Shown here piece by piece: positions 33,448 through 39,664 of a DNA stretch of 39,664 nucleotides. Every line of letters starts with the position of its first letter. Within the stretch, counting starts at the first letter, position 1. The stretch spans positions 1 to 39,664 of the forward strand of contig JAGSHI010000019.1 of assembly GCA_023954635.1 (NCBI GenBank), read 5' to 3'. The stretch is from Bacteriovoracaceae bacterium (lineage in GTDB: Bacteria; Bdellovibrionota; Bacteriovoracia; Bacteriovoracales; Bacteriovoracaceae). Both the position numbers and the translations under genes were made by a program. The notes under the pieces are model-generated. The model made no database searches. It saw only the letters and a list, made by a program, of their open reading frames with translations, and had not been told where the DNA came from.

Positions 33448-33795
33448 ATGTCTGACAAAATTTCATTAAAACCTGAAGAATTTTTACTTCGTGAAGGCGA
33501 AGAAAGTACAACAATGTATTTTTTGCAAAGTGGAACCTTAGCTGTTCTAAAAAGACAAGGTGATGTTGAAAAGCAAATTGGAACAATTTATTCGGGAGAA
33601 GTTGTTGGGGAAATGAGTTTTCTAGATAAACAACCAAGAAGTGCTTCGATCAAAGCGATGACTGATTCTGAACTAGTTGTTATACCAAGTGAAAAGTTTG
33701 AAAAGATTTTTAAAGATCAGCCTACATGGTATAAGGCCTTGATTAATACACTTCTAGAAAGACTTAGAAAAGCAAACGCCAGAGTCCGAGTCTAA
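33448..33795 (+). CDS. Single-domain cyclic nucleotide-binding protein
   Basis: At 115 residues this is little more than one CNB beta-barrel. The phosphate-binding cassette is visible as GEVVGEMSFLDKQPRSASIKA, with the conserved Glu and Arg for cAMP/cGMP contact. No DNA-binding or catalytic domain follows, so it must act on a partner, or be a ligand sensor or sink. Its stop overlaps the stop of the convergent LRR gene by 4 bp. The transcript is probably leaderless. Confidence 0.88.
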   Translation: MSDKISLKPEEFLLREGEESTTMYFLQSGTLAVLKRQGDVEKQIGTIYSGEVVGEMSFLDKQPRSASIKAMTDSELVVIPSEKFEKIFKDQPTWYKALINTLLERLRKANARVRV

Positions 33796-34358
33796 AACCA
33801 AATACCAAATTCTCTTCCAATTCTGGCCTTTTCCTCAGGTGAAAACTTATTCCCATCAATAGATAAATGACCTAGATCCTTTAAATTTTTTATAAAATCT
33901 GGAAGAGTTGTAATTTCATTGCGATCAAGTACAAGTCTTCTCATACTCTTCATCGATTCAATCTCTCGCGGTACACTTTTAAGGTTATTTCCTGAAAGGT
34001 CTAATAACTCTAACTGATCTAAATTGGAAAACCACTTAGGTACACTAGTCAGAGAGTTACCACTTAAAAAAAGAGTTTTAAGAGGTGCTGAATTTTCGAC
34101 TTCAGGAAGACTTTCAATACTCGTATTTCTCAGTTTAAAAATTTGCAGATTTTGGTGACATAATATATTGGAATTAACTTCTTTGAGATTAGGACAATTT
34201 ATTGAAAGAGTTCTCAGTGTCGAAATCTCACCTAAAGAATAGGGAAGAGACTCAATGCCTTCTCCTTGGATTTCTAAACATTCCCATGGTTGTTCAAAAA
34301 GTATTTCTGATGGGAATGAAGATTGGTTTTTTCTAAGTTTTATTAGCCGAGCTTTCAT
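33792..34358 (-). CDS. Leucine-rich repeat protein
   Basis: A 188-residue protein made almost wholly of about five LRR units of the LxxLxLSGNxLxSVP type (LLDLSGNNLKSVP, RLVLDRNEITTLP, HLSIDGNKF). There is no signal peptide or membrane segment, so it is cytosolic and presumably a protein-binding adaptor. It follows serB on the same strand by 19 bp. No clear ribosome site lies before the ATG at 34358. Confidence 0.85.
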   Translation of the reverse strand: MKARLIKLRKNQSSFPSEILFEQPWECLEIQGEGIESLPYSLGEISTLRTLSINCPNLKEVNSNILCHQNLQIFKLRNTSIESLPEVENSAPLKTLFLSGNSLTSVPKWFSNLDQLELLDLSGNNLKSVPREIESMKSMRRLVLDRNEITTLPDFIKNLKDLGHLSIDGNKFSPEEKARIGREFGIWF

Positions 34359-34377
34359 CCGGTATAGGATAGCACAA

Positions 34378-35583
34378 TTATCTTTTTTGAGGTCCAGGAA
34401 TACCTAAGAAATAAAGTATTGAAGTCATTGGGCCATGGCTCATATGATGTTCTGCTTCACGTCTGACAACATCTTTGGCGTGAAAGGCAATGCCAAGACC
34501 TGCAGCACTCAGCATAGGTAGGTCATTTGCTCCATCACCGATGGCCACAACTTGTTCCATACTTATGTGCATTTGTTGGGCAATTAAGTTAACTAATAGC
34601 GCCTTTTGTTCAGCATTAACAATGGTTCCTGTAATATTACCTGTAAGTTCGCCATTGATGATTTCAAGTTCATTTGCAAAGGCGTAATCAAGCCCAAGCT
34701 TTTGTTTAAGGGCATTAGCAAAATAAGTAAATCCACCAGAAATGAGTGCGACTTGATAACCGAGTCCTTTAACCGTTTCTATAAAATCTTCTACACCTGG
34801 AGTTAGAGGAAGTTTTTTTAAGATTTCATCTAGCTTATCTGCCTTTAGGCCTTTGAGTTGAGAGACCCTTTGTTTAAGGCTTTCATCAAAATCCATTTCT
34901 CCGTTCATGGCCTTTTCGGTGATCTCTCTAATTTGTGGTCCAACACCGGCCTCATCAGCGATTTCATCGATGACTTCAGTTTGAATTAGAGTAGAGTCCA
35001 TGTCGAAGACAATAAGTCTTTTGCTTCTTCTGAAAACATTATCTTTGATAAAGGCCATATCAACACGATGTGAAGTAGAAATATCAATAAGCTTCATCTT
35101 AGGTGTTTTGAGATCTAATCCAGCTGGGACCTGAGTCATAACTTCTAGAGAAGTAAATTCTCCAGGTGAAACTTTATCAATTCTTTTTATATTTATTCCT
35201 GACTCTGCAAGAGTAGTAGAGATGTCTCTAATAAAAGCAGGTGTTATATGGTCAACTGCTACACAGTTAAGAATAAAGTTATTATCTGAAATTGTTTCTT
35301 CAATATCGTCTTTCTTTTCAAGAACTCGGTACTCTAACTCTAAACCCATGTCTTTTGCTTTAAAAAGCAAATCTCTAACAACTGGAGAGTGTCCATTTGA
35401 ATCAGCTGAAGTTACTTCGAGAACAAAACTAAGAGAGAGAAGGCCGTGAGTAACGGCCTGACCCATGTCGAGAATATTGTCTCCTGAAGAAGCAGCAATT
35501 TTCATCATTTCAGAAGTAATACCAGGATGATCAGGACCAGCAACAGTTATTAAGAATAATTGTCCGTTTTTACTTACTGGCAT
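34378..35583 (-). CDS. serB: Phosphoserine phosphatase with N-terminal ACT-like domains
   Basis: A 401-residue SerB. Two ACT-type regulatory domains fill the first 180 residues. They are followed by a HAD phosphatase core with DMDSTLIQTEVIDEIA (nucleophile D194, acid D196), LISGGFTYF and AIGDGANDLPML. It removes phosphate from phosphoserine in the last step of serine synthesis, and the ACT part suggests serine feedback. AAGGA precedes the ATG. The start overlaps the pgsA end by 14 bp, so the two are cotranscribed even though their pathways differ; serine and glycerophospholipid synthesis meet at phosphatidylserine. Confidence 0.95.
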   Translation of the reverse strand: MPVSKNGQLFLITVAGPDHPGITSEMMKIAASSGDNILDMGQAVTHGLLSLSFVLEVTSADSNGHSPVVRDLLFKAKDMGLELEYRVLEKKDDIEETISDNNFILNCVAVDHITPAFIRDISTTLAESGINIKRIDKVSPGEFTSLEVMTQVPAGLDLKTPKMKLIDISTSHRVDMAFIKDNVFRRSKRLIVFDMDSTLIQTEVIDEIADEAGVGPQIREITEKAMNGEMDFDESLKQRVSQLKGLKADKLDEILKKLPLTPGVEDFIETVKGLGYQVALISGGFTYFANALKQKLGLDYAFANELEIINGELTGNITGTIVNAEQKALLVNLIAQQMHISMEQVVAIGDGANDLPMLSAAGLGIAFHAKDVVRREAEHHMSHGPMTSILYFLGIPGPQKR

Positions 35584-36253
35584 CTGTTGTTCCTTCAGGG
35601 TTTGTATTTTTATTTTTCTCTTGAGACTTCTCGGACAATTTACGTTGTCTTTGGAGTTTTAAATTTTTTAAAAGGTTAACGGAGTACTCAAGGGCAGAGT
35701 ATAAAGAGAATATACTTGCTAGGTAAATAAAAAGTGTCCCAAGAAGTGGCATGGGAATTCCCCATGGAGTATCGTAGGCCATAAGAAGTGGAATACCTAC
35801 CATTTGGAAAGCAGTTTTCCATTTACCTAATTGACCTACAGGAACATTAAATCCTCTTTCGTTGGCCAAGAGTCTTAAGGAGTTAATATACATTTCTCTT
35901 AAAACTAAAATGATGACGATGATAACTGGGACTCTATCCATCCCTTGAAGCATGATAAGGCTTGAAACAACGAGAAACTTATCGGCCATAGGATCGAGAA
36001 AGCTACCTAGAACAGTGACAATTCCTCGTTTCCGAGCAAAATATCCATCAAAAAAATCAGTGATTGAGGCCGCGACAAAAGTCCAGCCCGCTATCCAACC
36101 TAGGTCTTTATGGAAAGGTATAATCCATTCCGAATCAGTCAGGTTTAAAAATAAACATCCCAATATAATAGGAATCAAGACTATTCTAAAAATAGTCAGT
36201 CGATTGGGGAGATTATCAATCTGCCATTCAGATTTTTGGTTGGTTGTGTCCAT
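35570..36253 (-). CDS. pgsA: CDP-diacylglycerol-glycerol-3-phosphate 3-phosphatidyltransferase
   Basis: A CDP-alcohol phosphatidyltransferase of 227 residues with four to six membrane helices. The full motif is present: D66-x2-D69-G-x2-A73-R74-x8-G83-x3-D87-x3-D91. LPNRLTIFRIVLIPII at the N-terminus is typical of PgsA. It makes phosphatidylglycerol phosphate from CDP-diacylglycerol. The start at ATG 36253 was preferred over TTG 36280. A basic, disordered C-terminal tail of about 30 residues is extra compared with most PgsA proteins. It leads serB and the LRR gene in one operon. Confidence 0.93.
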   Translation of the reverse strand: MDTTNQKSEWQIDNLPNRLTIFRIVLIPIILGCLFLNLTDSEWIIPFHKDLGWIAGWTFVAASITDFFDGYFARKRGIVTVLGSFLDPMADKFLVVSSLIMLQGMDRVPVIIVIILVLREMYINSLRLLANERGFNVPVGQLGKWKTAFQMVGIPLLMAYDTPWGIPMPLLGTLFIYLASIFSLYSALEYSVNLLKNLKLQRQRKLSEKSQEKNKNTNPEGTTDASK

Positions 36254-36436
36254 GTGTTCTCTCAGTTGAAAAATTATCAAAGGCCCTCCATAAAGTCCAT
36301 CGTAGAAACCATTATGATGCTCTAAGTCTTTGAGATGAGGGGCGTTTCTTTTTGCCCTCCTGATTTTGAAGTCAATCTTGGGTTAAAATAGTAGGTAATA
36401 TTGACGGGTTAGACCTAAATTTAAAAGGGTTAGTGT

Positions 36437-37159
36437 ATGGATAGACATTTAAATTTGATTAAGACTGATTATCAAGAAACTGAAAAACGTGTCTTCCCAA
36501 GATTCCCTTTTACTTATCTTACTTTCAAATCGAAAGAAGCTGATAGCAGAGTCTTCGAAGTTAAAGATATTAGTGCTAATGGAATGCAATTATGTCTTAA
36601 AGACGGCGGGCATGACTTCATTCCAGGAACTGAAATTGATGGAACTCTTCATTGGAAAGGAGCTACGCTTGAGGCCCTTGGAAATGTTAAATGGGTTAGG
36701 GGTCAACAACTTGGTGTGGCCTTTGTTTTAAGTAGTGTTTTCGAAAAAGATGTAAAAAACTTTCTATCTGTAGAAAATATAGTCGCCGGAATGCGGCCAA
36801 TTCATAGTTCAGGTCTCGATATTGAGATGCCGGCCAACCTAAAGTATTGGCTTCGGGCCGACGGGCCAGTTGAAATTTTTGTTTGGCATCATAACGATGG
36901 TGAAGTTTCTAGGTTCCAAATCATTCTCATGGATAGGTTTTTAGAGTGGGAAGATGGGAAAGGTCTAAAGACTGGAAATGTCGCAGATAAAAAAGATCTT
37001 GATACGCCATTAGTCAAAGAAGATGAATTTGTCTTTCGCTTCGATGAATCAGTAGATGAAGATATCGTCATATTTGCTCAGAGCGTTGTTAAAGAATTAC
37101 CTGATGATTACTTGCCTGACAGCGCTAGAGAATTCTTAAAAACTAAGTTAGGACTTTAA
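36437..37159 (+). CDS. PilZ-domain (c-di-GMP receptor) protein
   Basis: A 240-residue protein. The N-terminal PilZ domain carries both signature motifs: R18-x3-R22 (EKRVFPRFPF) and D44-x-S-x-x-G (DISANGM). It should therefore bind cyclic di-GMP. Residues about 120-240 form a second region of alternating strands and helices with no recognised family, probably the effector part. AAAGGG seven bases before the ATG. It is monocistronic, divergent from pgsA. Its direct partner is not evident from neighbours. Confidence 0.9.
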   Translation: MDRHLNLIKTDYQETEKRVFPRFPFTYLTFKSKEADSRVFEVKDISANGMQLCLKDGGHDFIPGTEIDGTLHWKGATLEALGNVKWVRGQQLGVAFVLSSVFEKDVKNFLSVENIVAGMRPIHSSGLDIEMPANLKYWLRADGPVEIFVWHHNDGEVSRFQIILMDRFLEWEDGKGLKTGNVADKKDLDTPLVKEDEFVFRFDESVDEDIVIFAQSVVKELPDDYLPDSAREFLKTKLGL

Positions 37160-37183
37160 TGTTCAATTAGACTTAGTCCCCCC

Positions 37184-37212
37184 TGTTCAAACAGCCTCGT
37201 AAACTTTATAAT
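37184..37212 (+). promoter_or_regulatory. Promoter of the glpX operon
   Basis: A perfect TATAAT (37207-37212) with TGTTCA (37184-37189) 17 bp upstream; a 33-base leader ends in AGGGAG before the ATG. Confidence 0.55.
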
Positions 37213-37251
37213 CTGTGCGATTTTACAACAAATTCGTATAGGGAGTTATAC

Positions 37252-38205
37252 ATGAATCGTAACCTGGCTTTAGAGTTCGTCAGAGTAACAGAAATGGCCG
37301 CCATAGCATCCGCTCGACTTATGGGTCGTGGTGATGAGAAGGCAGCTGATCAGGCAGCAGTAGATGCCATGAGAACTATGCTTGAGAGTGTAGATTGTCA
37401 GGCCACTGTAGTTATTGGAGAAGGCGAAAGAGATGAAGCTCCAATGTTATACATTGGTGAGAAAGTAGGTAGTGGAGTTGGTCAAGAACTCGAGATTGCA
37501 GTTGATCCTCTTGAAGGAACAACAGTTTGTGCAACTGGTGGGACAAATTCTATTTCAGTTATGGCCATTGCTGAGAAAGGTGGAATGTTAAATGCACCTG
37601 ATACTTATATGCAAAAAATAGCCGTTGGCCCAGAAGGTAAAGGAATCATCGATATTCTAGAAAGCCCAAAAGAAAACCTCAAAAGATTAGCTGAAGTTAA
37701 AAAATGTCGAATTCAAGACTTAACGGCAGTTATTCTTGATAGACCAAGACATGAAGAATTAATTAATGCCGTTAGAGATGCTGGGGCAAGAATTATGCTT
37801 ATCGGTGACGGTGATGTCTCTGCAGCGATTGCTACATGTGAACCAGATAGTGGAGTTGATATTCTTTTCGGAACTGGTGGAGCTCCTGAAGGTGTAATAG
37901 CCGCAGCTGCTTTGAGTTGTCTCGGAGGTGATTTTCAAGGAATTTTTAAACCAAGAAATGATGAAGAAGTTGTAAGAGCAAAGGCCATGGGTGTTGAAGA
38001 CATTGATAAAGTTTTAAACATTGAAGACCTTGCTTCTGGTAACGTTATGTTTTGTGCCACAGGTGTTACAACTGGTAATCTTCTTCCTGGTGTACAGTTT
38101 AAAAACTGGGGGGCCATTACTCACTCAATCGTAATGAGAAGTCAGTCTGGAACGATTAGACATATTACAGCTGAACATCACTTTGAAAAAAAGCCTAGGT
38201 ACTAG
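37252..38205 (+). CDS. glpX: Class II fructose-1,6-bisphosphatase
   Basis: A 317-residue GlpX-type enzyme. Metal and phosphate motifs: IGEGERDEAPMLYIGE (with D/E ligands), DPLEGTTVCATG and VDILFGTGGAPEGVIAAAAL. It hydrolyses fructose-1,6-bisphosphate for gluconeogenesis, fitting an organism that lives on amino acids. GGGAG precedes the ATG. It heads an operon with the SRPBCC gene (two-base gap), a small hypothetical and the yggS-type gene. Confidence 0.95.
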   Translation: MNRNLALEFVRVTEMAAIASARLMGRGDEKAADQAAVDAMRTMLESVDCQATVVIGEGERDEAPMLYIGEKVGSGVGQELEIAVDPLEGTTVCATGGTNSISVMAIAEKGGMLNAPDTYMQKIAVGPEGKGIIDILESPKENLKRLAEVKKCRIQDLTAVILDRPRHEELINAVRDAGARIMLIGDGDVSAAIATCEPDSGVDILFGTGGAPEGVIAAAALSCLGGDFQGIFKPRNDEEVVRAKAMGVEDIDKVLNIEDLASGNVMFCATGVTTGNLLPGVQFKNWGAITHSIVMRSQSGTIRHITAEHHFEKKPRY

Positions 38206-38207
38206 AA

Positions 38208-38633
38208 ATGGCCAAAGCCGAAATCTCTCAGGTTTTTCAAGCACCTATTGAGAAAATATACAATTGTATTGTTGATTACGCCTCTTACCCTGATTTTGTG
38301 GATGGAGTAAGTGGGATTAAAGTTCTCGAGCAAAGTGAAAACTCTGCTAGAGTTGAATACTCCCTTAATATGATCAAAACATTTACTTATGTTTTAAAAC
38401 TCACTCAAACTAAACCTACAAGCGTTAGTTGGGAGCTAGAGGGTGGAGATATTTTTAAGAAAAATATTGGATCATGGGAGCTTTCAGATCGCGGTGATGA
38501 AACAACTGATGTAAAATATAACTTAGAAGTAGACTTTAAAGGGTTTGCCCCTAAGGCCATCATCAATAAACTGGTAGCGAACAACCTACCTAGCATGATG
38601 AAACAATATGAAGATCGGGTGAAAAACTTATAA
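38208..38633 (+). CDS. SRPBCC (COQ10/RatA-like) lipid-binding domain protein
   Basis: A 141-residue single START-like domain, opening AEISQVFQAPIEKIYNCIVDYASYPDFVDGV, the signature of the polyketide-cyclase/COQ10 subgroup. It ends with a long amphipathic helix. Such domains hold hydrophobic ligands (quinone, lipid) or act on ribosomes (RatA). Which of these applies is not decided by sequence. It is spaced two bases after glpX. Confidence 0.85.
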   Translation: MAKAEISQVFQAPIEKIYNCIVDYASYPDFVDGVSGIKVLEQSENSARVEYSLNMIKTFTYVLKLTQTKPTSVSWELEGGDIFKKNIGSWELSDRGDETTDVKYNLEVDFKGFAPKAIINKLVANNLPSMMKQYEDRVKNL

Positions 38634-38646
38634 TCCAGGTGTTTAA

Positions 38647-38982
38647 ATGAGTGACGATAAAGATAATAAAATTGGTGATGTCATAAAAAAAGTAGTCTCA
38701 ATAGGTGTCGGGGCTGCTTTTATGACTGAAGATGCTGTTAAAACAGTACTCAATGACCTTCCTCTTCCAAAGGATATCGTAAATGGACTTCTGCAAAATG
38801 CAAAAAGTGCAAAAACAGATTTTGCTGAAGGTGTTCGTGAAGAAGTTGGCAAATATTTAAGTAAAGTTGATCCTAAAACTCTTTTAGATGAAATGCTTCA
38901 AAATTACGATGTTGAAGTGAACGCAAAATTTAGCTTCAGTAAAAAAGAAGAAGGAAACAAAGTTACTAAGAAAAATGGATAG
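38647..38982 (+). CDS. Small helical protein of unknown function
   Basis: A 111-residue protein. The first half is helical with a mildly hydrophobic stretch (VVSIGVGAAFMTEDAVKTVL). The second half is amphipathic (DFAEGVREEVGKYLSKVDPKTLLDEML), ending in a charged tail. The shape recalls phasin-like surface-active helical proteins, but no family is certain. AGGTG precedes the ATG. It sits between the SRPBCC and yggS-type genes and overlaps the latter by 8 bp. Confidence 0.75.
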   Translation: MSDDKDNKIGDVIKKVVSIGVGAAFMTEDAVKTVLNDLPLPKDIVNGLLQNAKSAKTDFAEGVREEVGKYLSKVDPKTLLDEMLQNYDVEVNAKFSFSKKEEGNKVTKKNG

Positions 38983-39664
38983 AAAGAGCCTTGTTTCAAG
39001 TAATGTCTTAAGGTTCAGAGAGCTTGTTGCTCCGGCCAAGCTCCTGGCCGTTACTAAATACTCTAATATTGATGATGTTTTCTATGCTTACGACAGTGGT
39101 CACAGAGACTTTGGTGAAAGTCGTGTTCAAAACTTAAAAGAAAAGTCTGATGAGTTAAACTCGAGTGGTAGAAAAAATGTAAGGTGGCATTTCATTGGTC
39201 ATATTCAAAGTAATAAACTTAATCGCCTTTTGAAAATCCCTGGTCTCAAATACATTCACTCTATAGATTCTTACAAAATTCTAGAATTACTCTATGACAA
39301 AATTGAACATTTTGAAGGTGAAACCCTATATTACTTTTTAGAAGTAAAGACCTCTGGTGAAAATGAAAAAGCAGGTCTTGAAGATTACGATGAACTGGCC
39401 AAGGCCATGAATTTTATTCTTAACCACGAAACCCCAAAACTAAAATTTGCTGGTCTCATGACAATGGGTTCAATTAGATCTGAAAACTTTGAAGAATCTG
39501 CTAAAAATTCTTTCAAGAAACTAAAAGAATACAGAGATAGACTTCATAAAGAATTCGAATATCCTAACCTAAAACTCTCTATGGGGATGAGTTCTGATTA
39601 TATGTTCGCCCTAGAAGAAGGATCTGATTGGGTCAGAGTCGGATCGGCCATCTTTCCTAAAATC
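38975..39664 (+). CDS. YggS-family PLP-binding protein, 3'-truncated
   Basis: An ORF that runs off the window end after 230 codons. Family marks: the PLP lysine K28 in LLAVTKYS, FGESRVQN, WHFIGHIQSNK, EVKTSGENEKAG, GLMTMGS and LSMGMSSDY. These pick the YggS/PLPBP group, which buffers pyridoxal phosphate rather than catalysing a reaction. It begins inside the last codons of the preceding gene (8-bp overlap). Only the last few residues are missing, given family lengths of about 230-250. Confidence 0.92.
   Translation, partial: MDRKSLVSSNVLRFRELVAPAKLLAVTKYSNIDDVFYAYDSGHRDFGESRVQNLKEKSDELNSSGRKNVRWHFIGHIQSNKLNRLLKIPGLKYIHSIDSYKILELLYDKIEHFEGETLYYFLEVKTSGENEKAGLEDYDELAKAMNFILNHETPKLKFAGLMTMGSIRSENFEESAKNSFKKLKEYRDRLHKEFEYPNLKLSMGMSSDYMFALEEGSDWVRVGSAIFPKI

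Noticed and set aside
1-39664. CRISPR arrays, tRNA, rRNA, insertion sequences or prophage
   Set aside because: No regularly spaced repeats, no cloverleaf or rRNA text, no transposase or phage genes were seen on either strand.

Overview
The window is 39.7 kb of AT-rich bacterial DNA (roughly 36-38% GC by eye) with densely packed genes. No rRNA, tRNA, CRISPR array, insertion sequence or phage gene was seen. The mix suggests a Gram-negative, outer-membrane-bearing bacterium of the Bdellovibrionota, probably Bacteriovoracaceae/Halobacteriovorax-like. It includes YdbH/YnbE/YdbL envelope lipid transport, a FecR-domain protein with an outer-membrane-like C-terminal half, secreted trypsin, DUF2330, a PilZ protein and stand-alone cyclic-nucleotide and LRR proteins. 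This placement is an inference from gene content and composition, not from a marker gene.

Layout. (1) 1-4.8 kb: a plus-strand run of six tightly coupled genes. It opens with the C-terminal part of a Thr/Pro-repeat stalk protein, then a small HAMP-like membrane protein, a DUF1653 protein and the ydbH-ynbE-ydbL set, closed by a 12-bp bidirectional terminator. (2) 4.8-7.3 kb, minus: a ferritin-like diiron protein and its TetR repressor, with two matching CTGACTA-N11-TAGTCAG operators, then arginase. (3) 7.5-15.9 kb: the most unusual locus. A seven-gene minus-strand operon (KAS III, ACP, acyl-AMP ligase, second KAS III, NAD-epimerase, membrane hexapeptide acyltransferase, SDR) has five consecutive 4-nt ATGA overlaps. 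It is divergent from a carboxyltransferase/fatty-acid-desaturase pair. It looks like a dedicated pathway for an unusual lipid. (4) 16-22 kb: a YceI protein, an HTH regulator, an outer-membrane protein, PepD, a metallo-beta-lactamase-fold hydrolase and a heme-binding Tll0287-like protein. (5) 22.4-27 kb: FecR protein, SufE, HemB, a secreted trypsin-like protease and a 40-residue membrane miniprotein. (6) 27.3-33.4 kb: a conserved cytosolic protein, an RnfD-like membrane protein, a DUF2330 protein and a ClpB-like AAA+ protein with a compact second ATPase domain. (7) 33.4-39.7 kb: cyclic-nucleotide-binding and LRR proteins, serB-pgsA, a PilZ protein, then glpX, an SRPBCC protein, a small hypothetical protein and a YggS-type PLP protein cut by the window end.

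How genes work together. Lipid and envelope functions recur: YdbH/YnbE/YdbL phospholipid export, the nine-gene acyl-condensation locus, YceI, PgsA and outer-membrane proteins. Regulation can be read directly in several places. The TetR operators overlap the -10 boxes of tetR and of the ferritin-like gene. A perfect 9-5-9 palindrome spans the promoter of the outer-membrane protein. At least four genes (arginase, outer-membrane protein, FecR protein, cyclic-nucleotide protein) lack a Shine-Dalgarno sequence and have a -10-like hexamer exactly 6 nt before ATG, as expected for leaderless mRNAs.
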